Positions 24,846-33,322 of a stretch of 64,000 bases of DNA are shown in pieces. Every line of letters starts with the position of its first letter. The stretch's first letter is position 1. The notes beneath the pieces were generated by a model that worked only from the letters and a program-made list of their open reading frames with translations, searched no databases and was not told where the DNA came from. The stretch is from an uncultured Eubacteriales bacterium. GTDB taxonomy: Bacteria; Bacillota; Clostridia; Christensenellales; Aristaeellaceae. The stretch covers positions 1-64,000 of the forward strand of contig OMZY01000007.1 in the NCBI GenBank assembly GCA_900315675.1. The letters are read 5' to 3'. A program made the position numbers and the translations under genes.

Positions 24846-25045
24846 GATTATTTCCTCCTTTCCACAATCTGCACAAAAGGATCTGCCGATGCTGCACACC
24901 GGTTTTCCCCTGTTGCGTGCCCATTGTAGTTGCGAAGGAAGCACTGTGCCTGTTTTTGACATCATCCAATGTTTTATTGCCATGATCCAAAGAAAGCCGC
25001 CAAAAGTTGACAGAAGGACGGGGTATTTGTCCACTTTAAGAGCAT
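24846..25045. other. Upstream region of the peptide operon
   Basis: No gene seen. On the minus strand it is the leader and promoter region of the precursor gene. It also contains AAGTTGACAGAAGGACGGGG, one of several related GGGAC/GTCCC phrases scattered in this window. Confidence 0.5.
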
Positions 25046-25086
25046 CAAAAAAAGGAAGCTGTTGAAAAATCAACAGTTTCCTTTTT
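25046..25086. terminator. Bidirectional terminator
   Basis: AAAAAAGGAAGCTGTTG and CAACAGTTTCCTTTTT pair around AAAAAT. It ends the minus-strand monooxygenase transcript before the peptide operon. Confidence 0.8.
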
Positions 25087-25150
25087 AACCGATTGAGGAT
25101 TTATCGCTGCGGTGACTCCGAAAAAAGTTGACAAAAACCCCGTCCCTCTG

Positions 25151-25483
25151 TCATCTCTTGTCTCCCCAACGGATGAACTTGCTGTCATCCCCGATGTCCA
25201 CGCTCACATACTTTTCCGCGGTCATCTTCAGGTCAAATATTTCCCGCAGCTCGGCCAGCCGCTTCATCATCGGGGAAGCATGGTGGGCGTCCAGCGCCGC
25301 CTGGTCCTTCCAGGTATCCAGCAGCAGGATCGTGCCCGGCTCATTCAGGGGCTGGAAATACTCATAGCGCACGCAGCCCGGCTCCCGCCGGATATCTCCC
25401 GCGATGCCTTCCGCTTCCATCTGCGTCACAAACGATCCGGCGGCTCCCTGCGTCCCCCGGTAATAAATCAGCATTGTTATCAT
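25151..25483 (-). CDS. Antibiotic biosynthesis monooxygenase (ABM)-domain protein
   Basis: The 110-residue protein is a single ABM domain with a ferredoxin-like fold: MLIYYRG first strand, then GIAGDIRREPGCVRYEYFQP, ILLLDTWKDQAALDAHHASPMM, and a final strand-helix. Members include quinol monooxygenases and heme-degrading enzymes, often of unknown substrate. GGAGGG precedes the ATG at 25483 by nine bases. It is a single gene. Despite the family name there is no reason to link it to the neighbouring peptide operon. Confidence 0.85.
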   Translation of the reverse strand: MITMLIYYRGTQGAAGSFVTQMEAEGIAGDIRREPGCVRYEYFQPLNEPGTILLLDTWKDQAALDAHHASPMMKRLAELREIFDLKMTAEKYVSVDIGDDSKFIRWGDKR

Positions 25484-25646
25484 TTGGGCAACCCTCCTGC
25501 CATCTTTTTCGGTATGCGGTTGTCGTCCTTTGTCCCTTACATCTTACCTGTAATCCGGCCGGAATGCAAGAGAAAGGCGAATGTAACCATCGTGTCGTCG
25601 CTGAAGCGATGACGGATCTGCCTTAAGCGTGGATGCTTCCTCAACA

Positions 25647-25903
25647 ATTAAGAATTATTGCGGCTGTGGCCGCGAAGGAGATTTCTCCGCGCAGAATCCT
25701 TCGGATTCTTTGGTCGAAATGACACATGGAGGCAGCGGAATTCGTGTTAGGTTCCCGAATGTGAACGGGTGAGGAGATCCTTCACTGCGTTCAGGATGAC
25801 AATTGAAGGCGATGGAAAACGGGAACGTGACAGAGGGGACAGAACAAATGTCACACTTCGCATTACATTTGGTGCTGTCCCTTATCTCACATTCCCGCAT
25901 TAC
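25647..25903. repeat. ~250-bp composite repeat, copy A
   Basis: It is nearly identical to 28438-28685. It begins GAATTATTGCGGCTGTGGCC, then a GAATCC-TTC-GGATTC hairpin, a GTCGAAATGACACATGGAGG segment, and ends in CAAATGTCACACTTCGC...CACATTCCCGCAT. It is built from several small inverted repeats and encodes no protein. Confidence 0.88.
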
Positions 25904-25922
25904 GCGTCGATTGTTTGAATTA

Positions 25923-25953
25923 GGGAACGATAGGGACTGTCCCTATCGTTCCC
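25923..25953. repeat. Perfect 15-bp palindrome
   Basis: GGGAACGATAGGGAC and GTCCCTATCGTTCCC are separated by one base. It lies just downstream of the anti-sigma gene on the minus strand and may serve as its terminator, although no T-run follows. Confidence 0.7.
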
Positions 25954-25961
25954 CCACTGGA

Positions 25962-27785
25962 TCAGTATAATTCCAGATCTGCTCCGGGCATTTTGTCCGG
26001 CGGCAATTCCTCCGTACCGCTGGAGGGCAGTTCCACCGCTTCCGTGGGGATGCCGTCCGCGTCCACCGTCACCCGGTAGTCCGGCAGGTTGGACCAGCGG
26101 CAGCGGAAGGTGACCGTATGCCCGTCAATTTCCGGTTTCCAGAAGGTTTCGTTGAAGATGGGAATGCTCCACTCTTCCGGCAGGTCCAGGCCCAGGTCAG
26201 CAAAGTTGTGGAGCACCGCCACCTGCGCCAGGTACAGCGGGCCGTTCTCCTCCAGTTCCATCCGTGCCCAGGTACGGTGCAGCGTATAGGTGTGGTAATA
26301 GGGTTCCCAGTCAGACTGGGTTTTGAACCGATCCAGGTCCGTGAGTTCTCCTGTCACCGCGTCGACTTCCACCACCAGGTCCCTGTAATCACCGCTGTAT
26401 TCCATAATCCAGATTTTCCACACCGGATTGGGCTGGGAATCAATCAGGCAGGCGACGTAGTGACTGCCTGTGCGCACTCCGGTTCCCCGGAAGGCCTTTT
26501 CCTCCGCTTCCTCCATGGTCAGCAGGCCTTCCCGCCAGGCAATCCACGGCGTGGCCTTCACCACTTTGCCTTCCATGGTTTCCGCTTCAAGATACGGGGT
26601 CATGGTTCCGACCTCCGCCCAGACGTCATTGGTCCAGTCGCACTGGGGACCCTTGTCTGCTTCCATCCGGTCCATCACATTGTCCGCGGTGATTGATCCC
26701 ACGTCAGACATAAGAACCTTCACCTGGTTGTCTGCCTCGCTGACCTCCGCGCGGCAGTAACCCCATTCCCTGGTTTTGCTTCCGAAACTGATTTCCCAGA
26801 CAGCCCCGTTTTCCTCCTGCCGGATCGCGTTCGCGTGCCAGTCAAACTTTTCCGGATCCTCCAGCGGTATATCCTTTTGCAGCTTTTCCCGGATGCCTTC
26901 CGCAGCGATCCGCATCATTTCCTCTTTTTCACGGGTCGGCTTCGGCCGCTGCTCCTCCGCCTCTGCCGGAGCTTTCCGGCTCCTGGCGATAGCGGCCAGC
27001 ACGTTCCCGTCCCGGTCCAGCGCCGCGGTATAGTAGTCCTCCCGTTCCTCGCCCTGCGGCCAGGCTTCCAGGTGCCAGACGGTTCCGTCCTTCAGGGCTT
27101 CCGGATAATAATCCAGGGCCAGACGGAATTTTTCCCTGTCCGCCAGGTTCATTTCCTCGCCGTAATCCAACTGGTACATGTCATCGTTGAATTCCTCCTG
27201 AAGGGCCGCGATCATTTTCGCCTTTGCCTCTTCCTCGGTCAGGTCTCCTTCGCCAGGCATCTCCCACATGGGCCCGTCCGCAAAGCCGATGGCGACCATC
27301 ATCTCATCAAACCAGTGTTTCTGTTCCAGGGTCCAGAAGGAATAGCTTCCGCCGAAGGCCTGCCGGCAGACCTCCATGATGGTCTCTTCCTCGTCAAAGC
27401 CCTCGCCGTTTTTCAGGGCCTGCATAATAGCGTTGTTCTCATCAATGGTAATGCCGCTCTCATTGGCGGATCGGATAAACTCCGCCAGTTCCTCCGGCGA
27501 GAATTCCGTGTTCACCTTCCAGTCCGGATCGTTTTCCTGCGCCATGGGCACCGCCACCTGCTCCACCACTTCCTTCGGGGAAAGCAGCGCCACCGCCACC
27601 GCGGTCGCCGCCGCCAGCAGCAGGACAATTGCCAGTACCAGGCCGTATGTCAGTTTCCGTTTCACTTTATACCCTCCTGTCGCGTTTTCAAAGTATTTAT
27701 CACGCTGCCAGGACGTTGTCTTCAGCCCGGAAAGCTCCGCGTTCAGCGCGTGCTGAATCCGCTGTTCCAGTTCTTTATCCTTCAT
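25962..27785 (-). CDS. Membrane anti-sigma factor with large extracellular domain
   Basis: The 607-residue protein has about 45 cytoplasmic residues, one transmembrane helix (LVLAIVLLLAAATAVAVAL, near 50-70) and a ~535-residue outside domain. The outside part is acidic and repetitive in design, with several segments like WHLEAWPQGEEREDYYTAAL and VDAVTGELTDLDRF that look like PepSY-type modules. The start overlaps the end of the ECF sigma gene by 11 bases, the classic arrangement for a sigma/anti-sigma pair, so the cytoplasmic part should bind that sigma factor. An in-frame GTG at 27794 is less likely. Confidence 0.75.
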   Translation of the reverse strand: MKDKELEQRIQHALNAELSGLKTTSWQRDKYFENATGGYKVKRKLTYGLVLAIVLLLAAATAVAVALLSPKEVVEQVAVPMAQENDPDWKVNTEFSPEELAEFIRSANESGITIDENNAIMQALKNGEGFDEEETIMEVCRQAFGGSYSFWTLEQKHWFDEMMVAIGFADGPMWEMPGEGDLTEEEAKAKMIAALQEEFNDDMYQLDYGEEMNLADREKFRLALDYYPEALKDGTVWHLEAWPQGEEREDYYTAALDRDGNVLAAIARSRKAPAEAEEQRPKPTREKEEMMRIAAEGIREKLQKDIPLEDPEKFDWHANAIRQEENGAVWEISFGSKTREWGYCRAEVSEADNQVKVLMSDVGSITADNVMDRMEADKGPQCDWTNDVWAEVGTMTPYLEAETMEGKVVKATPWIAWREGLLTMEEAEEKAFRGTGVRTGSHYVACLIDSQPNPVWKIWIMEYSGDYRDLVVEVDAVTGELTDLDRFKTQSDWEPYYHTYTLHRTWARMELEENGPLYLAQVAVLHNFADLGLDLPEEWSIPIFNETFWKPEIDGHTVTFRCRWSNLPDYRVTVDADGIPTEAVELPSSGTEELPPDKMPGADLELY

Positions 27786-28302
27786 ATGCCGCACCTCCCG
27801 TCAGCGATCCCTTCAGGAGCTCTTTTGCCTTTTCCAGCCGGCGGGACACGGTAGCCTGGGAGGTTCCCAGCGCGTCGGCTGTTTCCTGCATGGTCAGCCC
27901 CTGGAAGAAATAGAGAAGAATAATCTGTTTATACCTGTCCGGCAGCTCCATGACCGTCAGAGTCAGGGAACGGTCTTCGGGTTCCGCGGCGGCCAGCTGC
28001 GGCGGCAGCTCATCCAGCGCCTTGCTCCGGTCGATATGCCGGAACCAGGCGGAGCGCCTGTAATCCTTGCAGGTGTTGACCGCTATGCGTAAAAGCCAGG
28101 CTTTATCATTGGCTATATTGTTTTTTTCGTATTCGTCCATGTGTTTCCAGGCCTTGATCCAGGTATCCTGGAGCGCGTCCTCCGCCTGTCCCCTGTCGGA
28201 CAGGTACAAAAAGCAGGTGCGCAGGATCGGATCTGAATAGGCTTCAATCCATTCATTCAGCCTCTGTTCACGGACCATGCCGGGTACCGCAGCATGTTCC
28301 AT
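27775..28302 (-). CDS. ECF-type RNA polymerase sigma factor (first pair)
   Basis: The 175-residue protein has sigma region 2 (FLYLSDRGQAEDALQDTWIK, then AWLLRIAVNTCKDYRR) and region 4 (LPDRYKQIILLYFFQGLTMQ and an HTH ending in ATVSRRLEKAKELL). The link between them is short, with no region 3, as in ECF sigma factors. GAAGGAGGTGATC precedes the ATG. The anti-sigma gene overlaps its 3' end. A CGTCTTTATA element 18 bases upstream probably is its own -10, which suggests autoregulation. Confidence 0.92.
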   Translation of the reverse strand: MEHAAVPGMVREQRLNEWIEAYSDPILRTCFLYLSDRGQAEDALQDTWIKAWKHMDEYEKNNIANDKAWLLRIAVNTCKDYRRSAWFRHIDRSKALDELPPQLAAAEPEDRSLTLTVMELPDRYKQIILLYFFQGLTMQETADALGTSQATVSRRLEKAKELLKGSLTGGAAYEG

Positions 28303-28320
28303 CGCCGATCACCTCCTTCA

Positions 28321-28332
28321 CCTATAAAGACG
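28321..28332 (-). promoter_or_regulatory. ECF-type -10 element
   Basis: On the minus strand CGTCTTTATAGG lies 18 bases before the sigma gene. The second sigma gene has CGTCTATATAGA at the same distance. CGTC is a common -10 core of ECF promoters. I cannot fix the -35. Confidence 0.55.
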
Positions 28333-28372
28333 AGAGGGAGAGGGAGTTTTATGCAGGAGGGAGAAAAAAAGA

Positions 28373-28410
28373 TAAAAAAAATGTCATCGCCGGGGGCGAG
28401 GACATTTTTT
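28373..28410. terminator. Hairpin upstream of sigma gene, AAAAAATGTC...GACATTTTTT
   Basis: AAAAAATGTC and GACATTTTTT flank a CGCC/GGCG stem. A related AAAAATGTCG...CGACATTTTT hairpin lies upstream of the second sigma gene at 36869-36916. Confidence 0.65.
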
Positions 28411-28443
28411 AATTCATAATTCATAATTCAGAATTCAGAATTA
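28411..28443. repeat. ATTCANA heptamer array
   Basis: Four heptamers in tandem (ATTCATA, ATTCATA, ATTCAGA, ATTCAGA), ending in ATTATT at the start of repeat copy B. Confidence 0.85.
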
Positions 28444-28685
28444 TTGCGCCTGCGGGCGCGAAGGAGATTTCTCCGCGCAGAATCCTTCGGATTCTTTGGT
28501 CGAAATGACACATGGAGGCAGCGGAATTCGTGTCAGGTTCCCGAATGTGAACGGGCGAGGAGATCCTTCACTGCGTTCAGGATGACAATTGAAGGCGATG
28601 GAAAACGGGAACATGACAGAGGAGACAGACCAAATGTCACACTTCGCGTTACATTTGGTGCTGTCCCCCGGTCACATTCCCGCAT
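28438..28685. repeat. ~250-bp composite repeat, copy B
   Basis: This is the second copy of 25647-25903, in the same orientation. It starts GAATTATTGCGCCTGCGGGC, so the first small hairpin differs in sequence but keeps its palindromic form, while the rest is nearly identical. It fills most of the gap between the sigma gene (28302) and the HTH gene (28749). Confidence 0.88.
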
Positions 28686-28748
28686 GGCGTTGTAGGTAAT
28701 TGATTCTATTTTCTGCATTGCACAACGGAGGAGAATCCTCTGTTGTGC

Positions 28749-28985
28749 TTACGCTCCGCGGCATTCCACTGCGAGGATTTCCTCCATCGGCACGCAGAGG
28801 ATGCAGGCCAGGGCGGCCAGGTTCTCGATGGTGGGAAGGGTTTCCCCGCGCTGCCACTTGTAGATGGCCTGCGGCGTGGTGAAACCGAGCAGACGCTGAA
28901 TATCGCGGACCGTCAGGCCCTTCCGGCGCCGCAGGGATACAATGTTCTCTCCGGTGTGCTTCATGTCAACCATTGGAATCAGCAT
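28749..28985 (-). CDS. XRE-type helix-turn-helix regulator, 78 aa
   Basis: The 78-residue protein is a single HTH domain: NIVSLRRRKGLTVRDIQRLL, GFTTPQAIYKWQRGETLPTI and ENLAALACILCVPMEEILAV, which are the five helices of the Cro/CI fold. AAAGGAGG lies before the ATG at 28985; the frame runs upstream to 29069 but would cross a terminator. It lies downstream of a small basic-protein gene on the same strand. The target is unknown. Confidence 0.85.
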   Translation of the reverse strand: MLIPMVDMKHTGENIVSLRRRKGLTVRDIQRLLGFTTPQAIYKWQRGETLPTIENLAALACILCVPMEEILAVECRGA

Positions 28986-29018
28986 AGGGAAATCCTCCTT
29001 TGGATTATAGTTTATAAA

Positions 29019-29053
29019 ATGAAAACCGCCCGTTCGCGTCGGAACGGGCGGCT
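29019..29053 (-). terminator. Terminator after small basic gene
   Basis: A perfect 10-bp stem CCGCCCGTTC/GAACGGGCGG is followed on the minus strand by TTTTCATTTT. It separates the 39-residue gene from the HTH gene. Confidence 0.85.
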
Positions 29054-29068
29054 TCATGGGGTACCCCA

Positions 29069-29188
29069 TTATCGGTTGAAAGCCTGGCCGGTTGTCCTGC
29101 CGTTCCGTACGCCAAAAGATGCACCGTTCTTTTTGGAACGTGCATTACGCTTCAGGTTTGCCAGTTTCTTCAGGTACAGCGCAGTCAT
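29069..29188 (-). CDS. Small basic protein, 39 aa
   Basis: A 39-codon frame with AAAGGAG eight bases upstream encodes MTALYLKKLANLKRNARSKK followed by a Gly/Asn/Arg-rich tail ending in TTGQAFNR. It has 10 Lys or Arg residues and no acidic residue. It could bind nucleic acid or be a secreted or processed peptide. Its own terminator follows directly. It is too short to assign. Confidence 0.6.
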   Translation of the reverse strand: MTALYLKKLANLKRNARSKKNGASFGVRNGRTTGQAFNR

Positions 29189-29276
29189 GGTCCAGGCTCC
29201 TTTCCTTCAGTATTTGCATGGGATTGTACCACAAGGCTACGGGTTTGTCATTAGCCTGTCGGTATAAAATCAGATA

Positions 29277-29313
29277 AAAAACCAGACAAAAGAACCGTCC
29301 CCTTGTCTGGTTT
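29277..29313 (-). terminator. Terminator of WG-repeat-like gene
   Basis: On the minus strand AAACCAGACAA pairs with TTGTCTGGTTT, followed by a T-run (TTTTTTAT). Confidence 0.85.
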
Positions 29314-29323
29314 GGGGTTGGGA

Positions 29324-30658
29324 TTATTTTGCCGGATCGTAGCTGACGGTGTAGAGGGTGTAGGAATTTCCCTCGCCGGGCAGCAGGATCAGGGTGCCGT
29401 CATCGGAGATCTTCGCGTCATAGATGCCGCTGAAGGTGACGCCGGGCAGCACTTCCTCGCCCAGCTGGCCCACGACGCGGCAGGTATCGTCCATTTCCTT
29501 GACCACGGCGTAGGGGTTGCCGTCCGCCTGGTTCTGGAAAGCCGCGTTGGTTTCCTTATACCGTCCGGGCAGCTCGCCGGCCATGGCGCTGACCAGGATC
29601 TTGCCCTCCCGGGCGTCGCTGACCAGGATGAAGTTTGCCCGCTGGTCGCCGGCGTCCTTCATGAAGGTGAAGCCTGTCTCCTCGCCGGTGGCCAGGTTCA
29701 CAAAGCCGTTCTTGCCGTCCTTTTCCACATACAGGTAGCCGGTCTGCAGGGCGCCCGCCAGGGCGTAGGTCATCTTGTCATACACGCAGGGAACAAGTTC
29801 CTTGCCGGTGCTGTCCGCCAGGCCGACCTTGCCGTCCCCGTTCTCCAGCTTGACCAGGTTGGAATCCGCGTCCACCTGCGCCCGCTTGTAGGCGGACAGG
29901 TCCGCGATCACATTGCCCTGCAGGTCGATCAGCTGGTCGTTCCGGTTGACCCACACGGACTGCTGCACCTCTTCGGGCGTCAGCGTGCAGCCTTCGGTGA
30001 AGGCCGCCTGGCCGCTGCCCAGATGGGTGATGGTGTTCGCGGAGGAGTTGTTGTCATATTCATAGGCGTACTTCGCGCCGGCCGGGGATTTCACAAAGTC
30101 CTTGTTGTAGAAATCCTGGGTGCCTTCCCGGTTCTGGATGGACAGGTAGTCCCCGAAGGCTTTGGCGTTCTTCCATTCGGCCCGGGTGACGGTTCCCTTC
30201 TTCTCGCCCAGGTAGTACAGGTCCACGGTGTCCACCATGTAGGCCTTGCCGCCGAACAGGGCGCGGTAATCCGGGTTCTCCTCGCTGTCCGTGGTTTCCA
30301 CCAGCCGGATGCCGGCGACCCACTTATCGCTGATGGGATCGATCTCGCCGTATTCCAGCGGCAGGATCAGCTTGCCGGTTTTATCCGCCAGGCCCATCTT
30401 CAGGTCCTCGTTCGCCACGGTAAAAAATCCCTCGTTGGAGGAAACATAGGCGTATCCCTCGCTGACCTTGTTGCCTTTCGTGTCAGCGACGTACTTCAGG
30501 CCCGTTTCCCGGTCCGTGAGGATCAGCATATCCGCCTTCGTGTTCAGCTCCAGGTTATAGGCCTCGATCACCTTTTCCTGCACCGTGGTTTCCGCGCAGG
30601 CCACGGCCGCGCACACGCACAGGACCAGCGCCAGCGCCAGTGCCATCAATTTCTTCAT
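29324..30658 (-). CDS. Secreted WG-repeat-like protein
   Basis: The 444-residue product has a signal peptide (LMALALALVLCVCAAVACA; a cysteine lies near the cleavage site, but the lipobox is poor). It then carries repeats of WG/KWG type, each with a KxGLADxTGKxxxPxxY core: DLKMGLADKTGKLILPLEY, GDGKVGLADSTGKELVPCVY, and DGKNGFVNLATGE. Such repeats form beta-propeller-like surface proteins of unknown role. AAGGAGG lies nine bases before the ATG at 30658; a longer frame starts at 30691. It is a single gene with terminators on both sides. Confidence 0.75.
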   Translation of the reverse strand: MKKLMALALALVLCVCAAVACAETTVQEKVIEAYNLELNTKADMLILTDRETGLKYVADTKGNKVSEGYAYVSSNEGFFTVANEDLKMGLADKTGKLILPLEYGEIDPISDKWVAGIRLVETTDSEENPDYRALFGGKAYMVDTVDLYYLGEKKGTVTRAEWKNAKAFGDYLSIQNREGTQDFYNKDFVKSPAGAKYAYEYDNNSSANTITHLGSGQAAFTEGCTLTPEEVQQSVWVNRNDQLIDLQGNVIADLSAYKRAQVDADSNLVKLENGDGKVGLADSTGKELVPCVYDKMTYALAGALQTGYLYVEKDGKNGFVNLATGEETGFTFMKDAGDQRANFILVSDAREGKILVSAMAGELPGRYKETNAAFQNQADGNPYAVVKEMDDTCRVVGQLGEEVLPGVTFSGIYDAKISDDGTLILLPGEGNSYTLYTVSYDPAK

Positions 30659-30856
30659 TGCAGAGTACCTCCTTACTGCTTTCTCATACAAAACGACTTA
30701 CAGATTTTACCACCATTCTGCCCCGCCGCGTGTATTTTCCCTGTCCTCCCGGGCGTATTTGTCTGATGCGGTCTGAATCCGGCCGGACAGGACCGGTACC
30801 GGTCAGGATTCGTCACCCCTTTCCGCGTTTTTTGCCTTCCTCGGAGAAGAAAAAGG

Positions 30857-30893
30857 CATAAAAAGAGCCCGGATACGCCGAATGTATCCGGGC
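30857..30893 (-). terminator. Terminator of flavoprotein gene
   Basis: A perfect 10-bp stem GCCCGGATAC/GTATCCGGGC is followed on the minus strand by CTTTTTATG. Confidence 0.88.
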
Positions 30894-30928
30894 CGGTTTG
30901 GGGGATTGGGGGGTTACCGGGGAAAAGC

Positions 30929-33268
30929 TTATTCAGCCAGGATGGTTTCCGCCAGCTTCTCGCCGGCCAGATAGCCGGAAGTAAACGCCCAGCCCTGGTC
31001 CGCGCCGCCGTAGGTCACATATTCCTTCTTCTCGGTGAAGAGGATGCCCAGGCAGTCGGTGCCGACCGCGTACAGGCCTTCCAGGGGCTTGCCGTTCGCC
31101 TTCAGCACGCGGAACTGCTCGTCCACGTCCAGGGCGCCGGTGGTGGAATAGATCCACGGCGCGCCCTTCACGGCGTAGTACGGTCCGTTGCCCTCCACCT
31201 TTTCATACACGTTGTAGTCACCCTCCATGGGGCGGCCGCTCAGGTCATAGATGACCGGCGCCTTTTCGATGCCCTGGGGCGGGTTTTCCTTCGTGTCGCA
31301 GTAGCTGTTGTAGTCCGCCACGGTCTTCGCCAGCGTCGCGGCGTCCACGCCGATCTTTCCGGCCAGTTCTTCAAGGGTGTCGGCTTTGAAGATGATGTCC
31401 AGCTCCTCGCCCTTTGCCAGCACGTCATACAGTTCCGGAATGGGGGTGTTCACGGGCCAGCCGCCCTGGTTGATGAAGATGCCGATGTTGCTGAACTTCA
31501 GGCCGTTGTCCCGGATGGACTGCATCTGCTCGTCAGACCAGATGGTGTAGAAGTAGGCGCCCGCCGCCCAGTTGCCGTAGGCGGTCAGCGTTGTTTCATC
31601 CTTGAAGCGCACGCCCTGGCGGTTCACGGCCAGGCTGTTGGGGGCCACGGCCAGCATCATGGGAATATCGTTCAGGGAGATGGTGGCGGGCTTTCCGGTG
31701 AAGAAGTCCGGATACTCCATCTGGATGATCGGGAACTCATGCATGACCTTGTAGGCGCCGCCGATGTGGCTGACCGGGGGCATGCCGATATTGCAGGTCG
31801 CCGCGCCGCTGTCGATGGCGGACTGGATGATCTTGCCGTCGTTCTGGGTCATGCCGTAGGCATTCCAGCGTCCGCCGCCGGACAGGTTGTAGTATTCGTC
31901 GGAGAAGTATTTGTCCTCCATTTCTCCGTTGCCGGCAAAGCCGCCGGTGGCGGAGATCACGTAATCCGCGTTGATGACGTATTGGGTTCCGTCCGCGCCC
32001 ACCGCGTTCACGCCGGTCACCCGGCCGGTTTCGTCTGTGATCAGGGACGTGGCCTCGGTCTGCAGCATGTAGCGGCCGCCCTTGGCAGTGTAGTTGGCCA
32101 TGAACTTGTCAAAGAAGACCTGCACGATGGACTTGTCCACCATGAAGCCGTCGCCGTAGTTGCAGCAGATGAGGTAGGGATCGGACAGGCCCTGCACCGG
32201 CGCGCCGAACACAAAGCCGTTGTCGATCAGGTAGTCCACCGCGTCGCCGGAGGATTCCATCATCATGTCGATGGCCCATTCCTTGGCGTCGCCTTCGGTG
32301 TATTCCATCCAGGCCTTTTTCAGGGCCGCGGCGTCCACATATTCCTTGCCGTCGTTCTTCTCCACAAATGACTTGGGGTTGATGGCCATGGGAGAGGACG
32401 TGGTCACGGAAGTGCCGCCGTACTTGGCGGTCTTGTCGATCATCAGGACGTCAATCTTTGAGGTATCGCCGTTATAGGCTTCATAGAGCTTATCCACAAT
32501 GCGGTTGCCGGTGGTGATGCCCGCGCCGCCCATACCGATCACCAGCACCTTTGTGTTGATGGTCTCGGAGGCCGTTTTCTTCTCCGGCACGGTGTAGAAC
32601 GCGCTCACAGCGGAGGCGTCGCCGCCCGCCGCCGTAATGGCCTGCACCAGGCAGTCCTCCACCGCCGTCTTGATCGCGCCGCTGGACGCGGTAGCGCCGG
32701 TCACGGAGTCCACCTTCACGGACTGGTGCTCGATCATCGCGGGAATCAGGTGCTCAATCGCGGTGTTCAGGATGATCGCGGTATCGCCGTTGTCACCCAC
32801 TTCGATGGAGGCGATTTTGCCGCCCTCGATCACCGTTTTCACGTTCATCTGGTAGTTCAGGGAGAAGCCCCAGGCCTGGGCTTCATAGGTGCCGTCGGCA
32901 ATCTTCAGCTCGGCAGCGCCCTTTCCGGACGCCTCGGCCAGGATCTCCGTCACGGCCGCCTTCACGGCGCCGGACGTCAGGGTCGCGCCGGAAACACCGT
33001 CGATCGCGGCGGACTGAGCTTCCTTCACCTGCTCCGCCAGGGGCTCCAGCGCCGCGGCGCCGATGCCTTCGGTTTCGCTGTCGCCGGTCACCGCCACAGC
33101 GGTGATTTTGCCGCCTTCAACGGTGATGTCCACCTTTACAGGGCCGCCGAAGCCCTGCTGCTCGGCGCTGTAGGCACCGTCGTTCAGCGCGGCCTCCGCA
33201 CCGGCCATGCCGAAAGGCAGGGACAGCAGCAGCACGGCAGCCATCAGGACAGCCAGAATCTTCTTCAT
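30929..33268 (-). CDS. Secreted FMN-binding/FAD-dependent reductase (fumarate/urocanate reductase-like)
   Basis: The 779-residue protein has a signal peptide, two FMN-binding domains in tandem and a flavocytochrome-type FAD domain. The FMN domains end in DGVSGATLTSGA (near 95) and DSVTGATASSGA (near 195), which carry the threonine used for covalent FMN attachment. The FAD domain starts at VLVIGMGGAGIT near 245 and includes the ATGGFAGN and GLYAVGTDCLG blocks. Relatives reduce fumarate, urocanate or other unsaturated acids outside the membrane in anaerobic respiration; two FMN domains instead of one is notable. AAAGGAGG precedes the ATG. It is divergent from a MerR regulator, and its promoter has the MerR-type 19-bp spacer. 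Confidence 0.88.
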   Translation of the reverse strand: MKKILAVLMAAVLLLSLPFGMAGAEAALNDGAYSAEQQGFGGPVKVDITVEGGKITAVAVTGDSETEGIGAAALEPLAEQVKEAQSAAIDGVSGATLTSGAVKAAVTEILAEASGKGAAELKIADGTYEAQAWGFSLNYQMNVKTVIEGGKIASIEVGDNGDTAIILNTAIEHLIPAMIEHQSVKVDSVTGATASSGAIKTAVEDCLVQAITAAGGDASAVSAFYTVPEKKTASETINTKVLVIGMGGAGITTGNRIVDKLYEAYNGDTSKIDVLMIDKTAKYGGTSVTTSSPMAINPKSFVEKNDGKEYVDAAALKKAWMEYTEGDAKEWAIDMMMESSGDAVDYLIDNGFVFGAPVQGLSDPYLICCNYGDGFMVDKSIVQVFFDKFMANYTAKGGRYMLQTEATSLITDETGRVTGVNAVGADGTQYVINADYVISATGGFAGNGEMEDKYFSDEYYNLSGGGRWNAYGMTQNDGKIIQSAIDSGAATCNIGMPPVSHIGGAYKVMHEFPIIQMEYPDFFTGKPATISLNDIPMMLAVAPNSLAVNRQGVRFKDETTLTAYGNWAAGAYFYTIWSDEQMQSIRDNGLKFSNIGIFINQGGWPVNTPIPELYDVLAKGEELDIIFKADTLEELAGKIGVDAATLAKTVADYNSYCDTKENPPQGIEKAPVIYDLSGRPMEGDYNVYEKVEGNGPYYAVKGAPWIYSTTGALDVDEQFRVLKANGKPLEGLYAVGTDCLGILFTEKKEYVTYGGADQGWAFTSGYLAGEKLAETILAE

Positions 33269-33322
33269 GTTTTTTTCCTCCTTTGCTCCGGCCCGTCTCC
33301 ACGGGCTTTCTTCTTATTTTTC

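Larger units (their letters stand above)
25484..25961. other. Intergenic repeat region
   Basis: No gene seen. It contains repeat copy A (25647-25903) and, next to it, the perfect 15-bp palindrome at 25923-25953. Confidence 0.7.

Noticed and set aside
24846-25073. An N-terminal extension of the radical SAM precursor to 113 residues
   Set aside because: The AAAGGAGGAA site lies directly before the internal ATG at 24845, and the upstream part reads like promoter and terminator DNA.
25151-25483. Monooxygenase as part of the radical SAM peptide operon
   Set aside because: A strong bidirectional terminator and about 200 bases of promoter region separate it from the precursor gene, and such single-domain ABM proteins are common housekeeping genes.
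29303-30766. A 487-residue plus-strand gene
   Set aside because: It is antisense to the WG-repeat-like secreted protein, which has the signal peptide and repeats; the plus-strand frame has no recognisable feature.
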